Numbered from the stretch's first letter, positions 1 through 10,250 are shown. The stretch is 64,000 bases of DNA from Sarcophilus harrisii (GCF_902635505.1 NC_045429.1:429935669-429999668); one strand, 5' to 3'. The notes: generated by a model from the sequence alone, not told the origin. Translations and numbers: made by a program.

Positions 1-402
1 CCCACCGATTTCAACTGGTATTAGTTTTGCAATCAAGAAAGGGAAGAGCACCTTTTGCTTCAGAACTCAGAATTTTAACTCTTACCTATGTACTTGTCAT
101 CAAATGGGAAATACTCCAAAACCTGCAATTTGCTGTCACTTCACTTAGTGGTCAAGGTTCAAATATTAAGAAGACTGAATGACTGCTTTCTTCACAAACC
201 CTTCCCTGATTGTCTTGAACAGTTCTAAAAGATCTGTGGAAGCATGATGATGAAACGCAAATCTTAAGATTAGACAAGACTATTTTCTTTTCCTCTTATT
301 GACGCTGAATAGAAAAAAAAATCCATTGATTTTTAACTAACAAACATTTATTTTCTCTTTCTCCCTGCCTCTTCCCTCACTGAAACAAAACAAAGAAAAA
401 AA
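1..402. other. No recognisable feature
   Basis: AT-rich single-copy-looking sequence with no open frame of note and no repeat I can name. Confidence 0.4.
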
Positions 403-410
403 TATTTTTA

Positions 411-536
411 CTGAGGCAGTTGGGGTTAAGTGACTTGCCCAGGGTCACACAGCTAGGAAGTGTGAAATGTCTGAGGCCAAATTTGAACTCAGAACCTCCT
501 GACTTCAGGGCCGGCGCTCTATCCACTAACTGTCCC
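411..536 (-). mobile_element. CORE/MIR-type marsupial SINE, antisense
   Basis: Read on the minus strand it has a tRNA-like head (gtggatagagcgccggccct), a B-box-like 'gagttcaaatttgg' and the core 'agctgtgtgaccctgggcaa', then an A/T-rich tail. It is little diverged from the form I remember, so it is one of the younger SINEs here. Confidence 0.85.
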
Positions 537-599
537 CCAAAATAAAAATTTAAAGAAATATAATAAGCAAAATAAATTCCTGAACTGGTTTTGTTAAAA

Positions 600-890
600 T
601 GTATTTATTATTCTCCATCATGAGCCCATTTGTCTGTCACATCTATCAGCTAGCTAGAGCACAGCATATTTCATCATAGGCCTTCTATATTTGTGATTGG
701 TCCTTGGATTGATTGGAGCTCTTAAGTCTTTCTAAGCTCTCTGCCTTCACAATATTATTGTCTTCATATACATTGTCCTGGTCCTATTCACTTCACTCTG
801 CATCAGTTTGTGCAAGTCTTACCAGATTTCTATGAGACCTTTGCCTTCATCCTTTCTTGTGGCACAAGCATATCTTAATATATTTATATA
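600..890 (-). mobile_element. L1 3' end fragment, antisense
   Basis: The text 'gattggagctcttaagtctt' followed by a 'cactctgcatcagtttgtgc' phrase is the antisense of the 3' part of marsupial L1 elements. The same phrase family recurs near 42.3, 48.9 and 51.7 kb. Truncated at both ends. Confidence 0.7.
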
Positions 891-895
891 TCAGA

Positions 896-1165
896 ATCTT
901 ATTAAGTTTCATTTACATAGCATTTTGAAATCTGTAATTTCTTTCCAGCAATCCCTTAAGGTGTCATGCAAATATTAACATTTTACAGATTGTAAAACAG
1001 AGGCTCAGAAAGCTTAAATCAGTTATTCACAGAGTGAATAGGCCATGGGATTTGAAAAAAACTTGAGTTCAAATCCCACTGTAAACACTTAGTAGTTATG
1101 TGACTACAGGAAGATTCTTTGATTTCTCTGTGCCCATTTTCTCATTTTTAAAATGGGAAAGATGG
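896..1165. mobile_element. Two old MIR-type SINE pieces
   Basis: 900-1015 is antisense (ttttacagattgtaaaacag, aggctcagaaag). 1040-1165 is sense, with 'cttgagttcaaatcccact', 'tagttatgtgac' and a 'ctcatttttaaaatggga' tail. Confidence 0.65.
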
Positions 1166-1398
1166 TGCATTTAAATCAGATTGCCATGGCCCATTCTATG
1201 TTTCAATCAATCAAAGAAACTATATTCCTATGACCCATGTATCTTGAATTTAGATCAAGTACCTGTTTCTAGATCAATTACTATATCAATCCTGTCTCTA
1301 CCCAGAGGCAGTTGCATTTCTCTCGTGGAATCTGGAGTGTCTATCTATATAGCCTGTAACATCCCATTCATAATACTTTGCTTTCTTATTGGCTAGTC

Positions 1399-1620
1399 AG
1401 TGTTTGAGGTTGGTTTTGAATTCATGAATATGGAGTCTTCCTGATATCAAGCCCAATGCTCTATGTACTGTGTCACCTAGCTGCCATTCTAATCTAATTT
1501 TCTTATTTTGCCATTGAAGAAATTGAAGCCCAGAGAGTGACTTGCCCAGGGCCATACAACCATCAAGTGTATGAGACTTAGATGCTGCAATCATGATTGT
1601 CACACTGTAGAGGCTGCCTA
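1399..1620 (-). mobile_element. Two adjacent antisense MIR-type SINE fragments
   Basis: 1399-1483 ends in the SINE head phrase 'tgtcacctagctgcc'. 1500-1620 carries 'gaagaaattgaagcccagag' and 'gacttgcccagggccata'. Confidence 0.7.
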
Positions 1621-2055
1621 TCTGTATGTGCAGAAATAGGTGTGATGATGTTCAATATGTGTGGATACATATGTGTGGCAGTGTGGGAATTGTCCATGGG
1701 GATACATGTGTGAAAAAGTCTAGATTGGCCTGTGTGAGTCCACAAATACAACTACTACCATATTGGGTGCTAAGTGAGCTGAAGGGGGAGCTATGTGTGA
1801 CTTGGAACATTGAATGAGGCAAGATTGGCCGGGCCCAATCCCAGCACTTAACCTCCAAGCCTCTGCAAATAGTACTCAGTACACTCTGGTGAAAATAACA
1901 CATTAAATATTTACCAGACCCTGCCTGTTGAATGTACTAGATATTCTACAACAGTCAGGGGAACAGTATCTCCCTGTCTCAGCCATCCTGCCAACTTAGG
2001 GGCCCCTCCTATTTACCAGACATGGCTGAACATCCCAGCTGAGGGACTAGAAAAA
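1621..2055. other. No recognisable feature
   Basis: Slightly TG-rich at 1640-1720. The short open frames here show no family motif. Confidence 0.35.
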
Positions 2056-2059
2056 GTGC

Positions 2060-2308
2060 AAAATGGTGGAAGCAGTCTGGGATTTGGAATTAGAGGACCT
2101 TTGTTCAAATCTCACTTCTGTCATGGGCAAAGCATCTAAAAGTTCTACATTTGGAGGCAGTGTGATCTACATTCAAATTTCCATTCTGCTGCTTACTATT
2201 TATGTAGTCTTGGGGAGGCTATTTAAGAATTGGAATTGGGGTCAGAAACCTTGGATTCAAATCTTGGCTTTGTTATGTATTGTCTTTGTGACTTGGACAA
2301 GTTACTAT
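2060..2308 (+). mobile_element. Three successive SINE left parts, head to tail
   Basis: Three units each carry a MIR-type B-box-like phrase: 'tttgttcaaatctcacttct' near 2100, 'acattcaaatttccattctg' near 2170 and 'ggattcaaatcttggctttg' near 2250. The last continues to 'gtgacttggacaagttac' and runs into the adjacent microsatellite. Confidence 0.5.
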
Positions 2309-2321
2309 CTTGTTCTCCATC

Positions 2322-2600
2322 TCTGTCTGTCTGTCTATCTATTTTTCTATCTGTCTGTCTGTCTGTCTATCTATTCATCTATCCATATACTCATCCATCC
2401 ATCTATTTATCCATCTACCTATCTCTCCTTCCTTCCTTCCTTCCTTCCTTCCTTCCTTCCTTCCTTCCTTCCTTCCTTCCTTCCATCCATCCATTTCTCT
2501 ATTTATTGATATAGCCACCTTATCGATCTCATTTATTTTATCTATCTCATATATATCATTTCTATCCATCTATCTTTATATATCATTTTTATTTCTATGT
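2322..2600 (+). repeat. Compound TCTG / TATC / CCTT microsatellite
   Basis: Runs of TCTG and TATC lead into about 15 near-perfect CCTT units at 2425-2484, then degenerate CCAT/TATC text. The open frames across it are translations of the array, not proteins. Confidence 0.95.
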
Positions 2601-2605
2601 GTGGG

Positions 2606-3130
2606 TGTTGAGGAGGACTAGTACCTCTGATGTGACAGCTTGCCAAACCCTTTCCAGGGCTGCTCATCCACCTTTAGTGTCCACCTGGCACTCGACTCTC
2701 ACCTGTGGTGCCAGGGAGCTTTAGGATGCATAGCAGCCCCACTCTGGTAAGCTGTCTTGGCAGATGGGGTAAAGCATATTAAAGCCTCAAATTCATTGGT
2801 GAATGAGTGGGGTGTTTCTCCCCAGCATGTAAAGCCTTCCTCCACCGGAATAAGAGGATGAGAACAATTTATTGCAATGGCCAAGAAGGTGGCCGAAGCA
2901 GGCTCTGAGGAGTGCTTAGAGCTTCGTCAGACACTGATGATGCCAAGGTCATGAACCACATCCCAGGTTATCACCATTCTTTCCACTGGACTCTGATGAT
3001 TCTGGAAGAGAGACCGAAGCTGGTGATGTTGTACAATTCTGTCTCACTTAAATCCAATTCATGCATGAGTCAAGAATATTATCCTGTGATATCACTGGTC
3101 CTTTCTGAAAACAAAGGACAAATGACCTCT
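2606..3130 (+). mobile_element. Unclassified dispersed repeat, 3' part
   Basis: The last ~190 bases match, in opposite orientation, 35506-35700 (shared 'ctctggaagagaga', 'ctcacttaaatccaatt' and 'cactggtcctttctgaaaac' versus their complements). It ends in a 7-bp hairpin, GTCCTTT/AAAGGAC at 3098-3104/3113-3119, and a short-repeat region, like some LINE or SINE 3' ends. I recall it as abundant in marsupials but cannot name the family. Confidence 0.65.
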
Positions 3131-3149
3131 ATGAATCATTCAGCTCTAT

Positions 3150-3440
3150 CATTTATCTATCCATCATTATCTATCCATATCTATCTATCTATCTGCCTGT
3201 CTGTGTCTGTCTATCTATCATCTATATATGCCTGTCTGTCTATCTATCATCTATCTATTTCTGTTCACAAATTTATAAAGGTGTATCTATCTATCGGTCC
3301 ATACATCTAAGTCTGCCTGTCTGTCTGTCTATCAATCTACACATCTATGTCTGTATCTATGTATTTATCTATCTGTTCACATATATATCTGTCTACTATC
3401 TACCTATCTGTCTGTCTGTCTTTATGTTCTTTCTGTCTGT
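3150..3440 (+). repeat. Degenerate TATC/TGTC microsatellite
   Basis: Interrupted TATC, TGTC and CTGT units over nearly 300 bases directly downstream of the 2606-3130 repeat. It may have grown from that repeat's tail. Confidence 0.9.
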
Positions 3441-3511
3441 CTCTGTCTCACTCTGTCTCTTTTTTCCTGGTTTCTATCTTTTTCTCTCCACCCATCCACA
3501 CCCTGACCTTT

Positions 3512-3665
3512 TGTTTCATCAGTGTAGGGAATGTCTGGTGTGGCAACTCCCAGAATTCATATCATTGCAGTCCTCCAATTCATTTATAACTTATAGTTTT
3601 AGACAGCTACCTTAAGATCTGAGCTTAAGGGAGAGAAAGTATGTGTCAGAGGCGAGACTCAGTCA
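3512..3665 (-). mobile_element. MIR-variant SINE, antisense
   Basis: The phrases 'cagtgtagggaatgtctgg', 'ttatagttttagacagctac' and 'tatgtgtcagaggcgagact' match, in complement, the 3' half of the SINE class also present sense at 6563-6715 and 30650-30860. Confidence 0.55.
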
Positions 3666-3739
3666 TAGCTTTCTGATTTTAAGATGACCAACCTTTCCAT
3701 CCATCAGAACAATTTTGTCAAACAAATAGGAATGGGGAC

Positions 3740-3915
3740 CACTAATCCATACCCAGGGATTCTTATAGGCTGCATATTGACTTAGTTTTAAAATGTGATA
3801 TTATTTATCCTTTATCATATTTTAATTTACAAATTAACATTTTAATTTGGTTTTGTCTCACTTTGGTATATTATGGGCTGCAGGCAACTTATGTACCCTG
3901 TATTGACGCCTCTGC
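3740..3915. mobile_element. Old dispersed repeat, family uncertain
   Basis: The run 'actaatccatacccagggat' to 'gggctgcaggcaacttatgt' resembles an interspersed repeat I have met in marsupials. It is possibly a hAT-type DNA transposon remnant. Termini and target duplications are not visible. Confidence 0.35.
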
Positions 3916-4030
3916 CTTAGAACATGCTACTCTGTGCCTCTTAATACTCACATATATAAACATATTAATATGTTGCTTTGTCAAACCTTTTTTCACATGT
4001 ATATATTCATCTCATTGAGTGCGGCAGTAA

Positions 4031-4180
4031 TCTTCTCCCATTAGATTAGAAGCTCCTCATTAAACTAACGTAGGGCCTATGTCTGTCCCATCAAACTGGA
4101 AGTCCCCTGAAGCCAGAGTATCGCCCTTCTCCATTAAATGAGAAGTCTCCTGGGCTTGGGCACCATGTATTCTTGCTTTC
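4031..4180 (+). repeat. Three degenerate ~45-bp tail-like units
   Basis: Three consecutive stretches follow the pattern of an L2-type 3' tail ('cccattagattagaagctcc', 'cccatcaaactggaagtccc', 'tccattaaatgagaagtctc'), each followed by a 'ggg(c)' segment. Confidence 0.45.
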
Positions 4181-4639
4181 ACTTGCCCAATATTCACCAC
4201 TGGTCTCTCTATATGAAAGATGCTAATACAGGAAGATGTACCCCAAAGCCTTTTTTTTTTATATATCTTCCAACTCAGAGGCATGAGTCATGGGGATTTG
4301 AGGGAGGGAGCTCAGGCATGAAAATCAGCATCCCTTCATTCTGTACCTAATTCTCTGCTCCTTGCTACGACATCAGAAAATTTCAGAGATTCAATGTAAA
4401 GAAATCTAGCTCTACATCAGGAAAAACTTTCTATCAATTGGAGGGGCTCTTCCTTGTAAGACCATTCATGGGGTATATAACAATAGACTAGCTAGCCTCC
4501 TGGATTCTTTTCACATCTCAGATTTAGTCATTTCAGCCACTTACTAAAATGACAGGTCAAAATTGGCATCCATGGAAGCACCCACACTGATGAAATCACA
4601 GGTTCTAGAAACATACAAGTTTTGAAGGACAAGATGCCT
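4181..4639. other. No recognisable feature
   Basis: AT-rich sequence with no coding frame or repeat that I can name. Confidence 0.35.
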
Positions 4640-5612
4640 TGAATTTTGTGGCTGCTTTGTTACAATATTAATACAAGTTGAGCTAGAGGTCCACTAAGCC
4701 CTGTAGATCTCTAAAAAAACGAGGAATTATTTTATCTTTATGCCTTCCCCCATGCTGTATATGTTTGGATAACACTTTAGATCTAAATAGAAGACTTTGC
4801 ATTTATTCCTAATATATAAGATTACAAAGGAAACCACTTCTGTTGAAATCTATTTATCAATGTATATAAACAAATATACAGATCCCAAAGGTAATAATCC
4901 TTGAGTTAATTTATACGACTATTTTTAGCATTTTGAAATCTTTTAGGATACTTGATTTTGTTACCTAACATGTTAGCTATTCATCACAGCTTTACTTTAT
5001 TTACAAATTTGATAAACATATCATCAGTGCCTTCATCTAAGTCTCTGATTAAAATGTTGAATAGAATAAAGAGTAGGGCGGAGTCCCACGGTACTCCACA
5101 GCAGACATCACATCAGGTTGATATTGATCTATTTTTCACTATTATTTCTGAATCTACCCTACTCCCTTATTTTCCCATCACATCCACAAAAATAATGGTG
5201 GAATCTGTATAAATACCTAGATGAAGAACAGACTTGTTATATTTTACACAAGTACCTGAGCTAACAGTGTCATAACCTTATCAAAAAAAAAAAAAAAAAG
5301 AAAAGAAAATGAATTTAGTCTGGTATAATTTGTTCTTTATATATCTATGCTATCTTATATTCTGTATACTTACTGTCCATCTCAAGTCATCTTTTTATGT
5401 GTGTGTTTGGGAGGTAATTGGAATAAATTCAGTTGGTACAATTCAGCTGGGCAATGCTAGAACACAGCCCCATCATCACTAATTTACCCTACTCTGGGGT
5501 ATGATGTATGTAAATGTCCTCATATATCAGTGACTATACAGATAAAAGAGACTCAGGACCATAGTCTGCAGATTCTGAAGCTAGGCTGCTCCCCCTACAT
5601 TAATTAGTCTCT

Positions 5613-5618
<6 letters not shown>

Positions 5619-5645
<27 letters not shown>
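5619..5645. repeat. Poly-T tract
   Basis: About 27 T inside the L3 LINE. It probably marks the A-tail of an antisense retroposon inserted to its right. Confidence 0.8.
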
Positions 5646-5648
<3 letters not shown>

Positions 5649-6204
5649 CCTGATGCTACTTCTTACTATAGACTCAAGTACAGGCTGGTTGGATATAAGA
5701 ATACACCAATTTTTTTCCCCATTATCTGGCTCTCTTCAATACTCCAGTGGAAATGCCCATCAATCAGCTGCCACTCGAATCAGCTATTTTCCTGGGCCCT
5801 CACTTTGGGGGAATATCCCAGAGGAATTTGCAAGCACAAAGTCTTTGTTCTCTCTCCTATCTCTGTGCCCTATTCTATGCAGATAGCTTCTAGTGATCAC
5901 TGCTTCCCTTTCTAAGTGCTCACAAATCATCCCTTTAATGATGCTTTCTTGAATTTTCCAGAAATCAAAGTCATTCTCACTGGCTTAGAGTTTGAAGAAC
6001 CTATTTTCTTCCCCATTTTGAAAATCAAGATACCTTTTATTCATCACCACTTGCATGACACTTTCGCTACCCTCCCTCATTTTCCCCCCAAAGATCACTG
6101 AGAATGGCTCAGCAATAATACCTGCTTTTTCTTTCAGTACTCTGGATTAAAATTTATCAGGCACTGGTAACTGGAATTCAGTGAGAAAAGCTTGGTGGTC
6201 CTTT

Positions 6205-6476
6205 TGTTATTGTTCAGTCATGTCTAACCCTCCATGACCACATAGACCCTAACATGCCAATGTAGTTCATGGGTTTTTCTTAGAGTAGTTTACCACTCTA
6301 GTAATTGTTTCCTTCTCCAGTAGATTCAGCAAACTTAAATTAAATTAAAAAAATTAAAATGTTAAGTGACTTGCCCAGGGCCACACAGCTAATAAATAAC
6401 TGAGGCTGGATTTCAACTCCAGTCTTCCTGACTTCAGGTCCAGTGCTTTACCTACTGAGTCATTTAGCTGCCTCCA
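6205..6476 (-). mobile_element. Long-form marsupial SINE, antisense, inside L3
   Basis: Antisense text runs from 'ttgttcagtcatgtctaacc' through 'gacttgcccagggccacaca' to 'catttagctgcctcc'. It interrupts the L3 LINE. Confidence 0.85.
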
Positions 6477-6562
6477 GATAATCCCTTATCATTGCTTTAT
6501 TTATCTTCTCTTTCTTAGTTATTCTTCTTGATAAAGGAAGAAAAGAGAAGCAGGTTGCTATA

Positions 6563-6715
6563 TTTGTTAGAATGTCCAATTTGGAGTTAGGAAGGCCTGG
6601 GTTCAAATTTTGCTTGTGACAGTTATTAGCTGTGTGATCACAGGCAAGTCACTTAATCTCTCTCCATAGAAACCTCAAATTAAAAGTGGTTGTGAGCTCT
6701 AAGACTATAAGTTAT
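6563..6715 (+). mobile_element. MIR-variant SINE, sense, inside L3
   Basis: Has 'aaggcctgggttcaaatttt', 'agctgtgtgatcacaggcaa' and the 3' phrase 'ctctaagactataagttata'. Confidence 0.7.
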
Positions 6716-7845
6716 AAATGCATAGTGACATGTCATGGTATGACACCCTTAAGGCATTGAGATAATGAAAACTTCAGCAAATAACAATTATGCAATTAAT
6801 CCATTGCCACCCAGAATACTGATCCCACTCCTTTAATCTTCTCATATTCATAACAGTCCTTTGTATTTTCCTTAGAATTCACTGCAAGCCTCAGCTCATT
6901 CTAGGATTTAGCATTCCTGGCGTTTTTCTTACAGGATGTACCTTTCTTTTGAATTTGTTCTCAATTACTTGCCCTGACTTCCATCTTCTGTATATGTCTT
7001 TGAAAAAAGATACAATAGCTAATGAGTTTCCTGTGCATTCCCTTCAGTCTTTTTAGATAGATCCCACCTTTCCCCCTTGTGCAATCATCTTTGTTTGTGC
7101 CATAGGAATTTTGTTCTTGAGAGTATCTTATCCATTTTGTGCCAACTTCCCCTGTAGAAATTTAAGCTATTGAAATTTTACCTTTCCTTACTCTGTATGC
7201 TTAGAAACCAGTTCTCCCCAAATCTAGAGTGTGCTTGTCAACTCTTCTGAAACCTGAGGGAGTGTTCCTCCCATGCTCCTTGTCATCTCTTCTTGGACAT
7301 CTGGTTCCTTCTTCTTTGTCAAAATTAGGTTCAGAAGACTATCTTATGTCAATTACATCTTCTGAAGGATGAATTTTCTAGCAATGCAAATGCAGAACTC
7401 TTCAGTTATCTTGATTTTTTTTACAAGCAAAAAAAATCTCTAATAGATACCTGCATAATTTAATTCCCTTTAAGTACTACTATATCATACATTTGAGTCT
7501 TCATTGTGATTTGTTTCTATAATATACCATGCATTAACTCCTTCTGTCCAAGAAAGCATTGAGTAGTTTTTCACCTCAATTTTCTTTCCATTTCTCCTTC
7601 AAATGATCTTCATTCACAAATTTTTCATTACAAAGCCACCATCTAGAGAGATGATTTCCTTATAGGAGTGTATCTCCTTAATAAATGATATTAATCCATT
7701 GCTTCTTTAATCTAAAAAAAATATTTCTGAAAAGAGTACTTATCCATTTCTTCTCAGCCCTGGTGAGGTTAGTTTCAGTCCTACACAAAAGTACAATCAC
7801 ATCTATATCTTAAGCTCTGGTCCATAAATCCAAACCTCTTTATGA

Positions 7846-7995
7846 GCCTCCTCCTCCTCCTCCTCCTCTTCCTCCTCTTCCTCCTCCTCCTCCTTCTCCT
7901 CCTTCTTTTCCTCCTCCTTTTTCCTTCTCTTCTTCTTCCTCTTCCTCTTTCTCCTCTTCCTTCTCTTTCTCTTCCTCCTCTTCCTTCTTTTTTTT
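7846..7995 (+). repeat. CCT/CTT pyrimidine array
   Basis: Almost unbroken CCTCCT, CTTCCT and CTCTTC units. The Arg/Lys/Glu-rich frames on the minus strand and Leu-rich frames on the plus strand are translations of this array. Confidence 0.95.
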
Positions 7996-8039
7996 CCTTA
8001 GTGAAGACGATCCTGGTGCCTCTTTTATGAAGTGGTAGC

Positions 8040-8501
8040 TGAGGAGAACCACTCCCCCTCCCAGCCAACACTTTCTTCACATTTGCCATGGGAAGAAGAC
8101 TAAGGAAGGAGTTGAGACTGAAAATCATGACTGCATTCATTTGAAGGTGGCAGGGCAAGATGTCTTGGTGCAGTTTAAGATTAAGAGGCACACACCACTT
8201 AGTAAACCAATGAAAGCCTATTGTGAACGACAGGGATTGTTAATGAAGCAGATCAGATTCTGATTTGATGGGCAGCCAATCAATGAAAAAGACATACCTG
8301 CACAATTGGAACTGGATGGGTAAGATCTAATTGATGTATTCTAGCAGCAGATAGGAGGTATTTACTAAAAAGAGAACTTGCAACTCTCCTTCAAAAATGT
8401 GCTATAAAATAAAACAATATACAAGTAGTAAACCAACTTTGGTTCATCCACATCCTGAGCACTGCAGCATAATTTTCTCTCTTCTTTGATTCTCTTCCAC
8501 C

Positions 8502-8565
<64 letters not shown>

Positions 8566-9025
8566 ACTAGTGTACATGCATAGACATAATACATATTAAA
8601 AAAAAAACTAAATGGCAAAAAACCCCAAAATGGCCAATGGGATATTTTAATCAACATCAAATGGAGATGGGAAAGGAAAAAACAAACTGGTTCTGTGAAA
8701 ATATTCTTTTTTTTTTCCATTAGTGTCATATTTATTCAACTTTTATTTATGTATTCCAGTAACTTATATTGTTCTTATTGTTTAACAACATCAGCAACAC
8801 AATACAAAAAATCCTCACATAACTTGTTTGATTGAATAATTTCAATATTTTTCTTTTAACACTGTAAAACCAAGGATCATTTTACAATTTTTTTTTTTTT
8901 TTTTTTGTACATAGCAGTTACATATAGGAAAATCTCTCAGCAGGGAGAGTTATAAAGAAGGTAATACTAGATAGTTTTCCTTAAAATCAAACATCTTACT
9001 GTTTAATAAACTTCTTGTTTAAAAC
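8040..9025 (+). pseudogene. SUMO2P: Processed pseudogene of SUMO2 with 3' UTR
   Basis: This is a reverse-transcribed copy of the mRNA for SUMO2, a ubiquitin-like modifier joined to lysines of target proteins. From 8106 one frame reads the SUMO2 series [17 protein letters not shown], then [40 protein letters not shown] and DVF, ending QQIGGIY-stop at 8368. The GGxY-stop ending fits SUMO2 rather than SUMO3. There is no intron. The ATG at 8088-8090 is out of frame with the rest because bases are lost just after it. One codon is missing in the GQDGSV segment. Three in-frame stops precede the normal end: R to TGA in RFRFD, E to TAA before the D of EDTIDVF, and Q to TAG after DVF. The SUMO2 3' UTR follows to 9025, with 'gccaatgggatattttaatc', 'ttctgtgaaaatattc', 'gtaaaaccaaggatcatttt' and 'taataaacttcttgtttaaa'. 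The 5' limit before 8081 and target duplications were not resolved. It cannot encode SUMO. Confidence 0.9.
8507..8561. repeat. (TA)n microsatellite
   Basis: About 27 TA units inside the 3' UTR part of the SUMO2 retrocopy, near where the parent mRNA is AT-rich. Confidence 0.95.
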
Positions 9026-9050
9026 AAATTAAGAAGAAACAAGAAATAGA

Positions 9051-9290
9051 TTAGACTTGGAATCAGGAAGATCTAGCTCCAAATCCTTCTTTTGACACAT
9101 ACTAGCTGTGTGATTACAGGCAAATTGCTTTACTTTAATGAGCCTCAGTTTCCTAATCTGTAAAAAGGAGTAAAAATACTTATAGAACCAATTTCACAAT
9201 CTTACTGTTGTGAGAACCAAATGAGATTATTATGTAAAGAGCTTTGCAAATCTAAAAGTACTACATAATATTAGTTGTTATTGCTGTTAT
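9051..9290 (+). mobile_element. MIR-type SINE, near full length
   Basis: Sense phrases in order: 'gacttggaatcaggaagatc', 'actagctgtgtgattacagg', 'gcctcagtttcctaatctgt', 'tgttgtgagaaccaaatgag' and 'agagctttgcaaatctaaaa'. It begins where the SUMO2 retrocopy's decayed A-tail ends. Confidence 0.85.
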
Positions 9291-9292
9291 CA

Positions 9293-9420
9293 CCACAGTC
9301 AATCAATGACTATCTATTAAGTACTTGTTGGATGCAAGGTTTTGCGGGGATACAATGAAAAGTGAAAAAAAATACTATGCCTTTTCCTTTAGAAGCTTAC
9401 TCTTTAATGGGGGAATTAAG
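9293..9420 (-). mobile_element. L2 LINE 3' end, antisense
   Basis: The text 'tattaagtacttgttggatg' then 'gggatacaatgaaaag' and 'agaagcttactctttaatgg' is the complement of the L2 3' tail. Confidence 0.65.
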
Positions 9421-9504
9421 ATAATTAATAATGAATTATTTTATAATAGGTTACATAAATAATAGATAATAAATAATAGATTATTAATAAATAATAAAAA
9501 CTTG

Positions 9505-9665
9505 GTTTTAAATAGTACTTTAAAGCTTGCAAAATACTTAATATAATTTCTCATTTAATATTATTGCTATCTCTACTTTACAAATAAAGAAACTGATTAG
9601 TATCTAAGGCAAGATTTGAATTCAGGCCTTCCTGACTTCATATCCTATGCTCTATCCATTAGCCG
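9505..9665 (-). mobile_element. MIR-type SINE, antisense
   Basis: Has 'ttatctctactttacaaa'-like core text, 'gatttgaattcaggccttcc' and the head phrase 'atgctctatccattagccgc'. Confidence 0.75.
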
Positions 9666-10250
9666 CCTTCATAACACTTATGTGAGGTATATAAAGTATA
9701 AATCTGAACCTCTATCTGTAATGAGTAACCTCAAGGCAAGGATCTCAAAATCAAAAGGATTTCAGAAAGATTTCCGCATAGGGATTTGAATTAAGTCATC
9801 TCAGAGTAAAACAAAGAAAAAAGGGAATTATCTAAGTAATGACATCTAGAATGAACTTCCAAAAGTTTGTGTCTATTTTTCTCCTCTTCCCCCCTGCCCC
9901 CCGCCAGATTTTTTCCTCATCTCTGACCATTAGGAAACTCTTACCTAAGCTCCTGTAAGAAACCCAGTGAAATTCTGAGTTTAGGGGGAATGAGATCAAA
10001 ATGTTATTAACCAGATCCATGAGAGATAAGCCTTCTGGGAGAATAAGGACATGGGCAAAATCAGGGATGGAGAGGAGAAACAGCATGCTATGCCGGGTTG
10101 AATCAGGATTGGTGGTAGCAACAGATTTATAGACTTATCTGGACAGATATCTTGAAGGAGTTCATACATCACTCAGGCAGGCAAGCAGCCTTTGGTTTTT
10201 CTGGAAAATTTGTCTTCTATGTTAGATATATAATGGTCCCACATCCATGG
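9666..10250. other. No recognisable feature
   Basis: Single-copy-looking sequence. Open frames here lack any known motif. Confidence 0.35.

Larger units (their letters stand above)
4640..7735 (-). mobile_element. Long L3/CR1-clade LINE fragment, antisense, with nested insertions
   Basis: The minus strand follows an L3/CR1-type LINE for about 3 kb. Landmarks on the plus strand are 'ttgataaacatatcatcagt', 'gtctctgattaaaatgttga', 'ggagtcccacggtactccac' (5030-5100), 'gaatttagtctggtataatt' (5310), 'gaaatcaaagtcattctcac' (5960), 'atggctcagcaataatacct' (6103) and 'tctgaaggatgaattttcta' (7360). Three interruptions are visible: an unidentified stretch at about 5375-5890, a SINE at 6205-6476 and a second SINE at 6563-6715. 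Reading frames are heavily decayed, so it is an inactive LINE. Confidence 0.75.

Noticed and set aside
2606-3310. 132-codon frame at 2912-3310 as a possible gene
   Set aside because: It starts inside the dispersed repeat also found at 35.5 kb and ends in the TATC array.
2322-3440. TATC/TGTC arrays as a CRISPR-like array
   Set aside because: Uniform 4-base units without spacers; eukaryotic microsatellites.
8088-8368. SUMO2 copy as a functional SUMO gene
   Set aside because: ATG out of frame with the body, three in-frame stops and a lost codon; no complete SUMO can be made.
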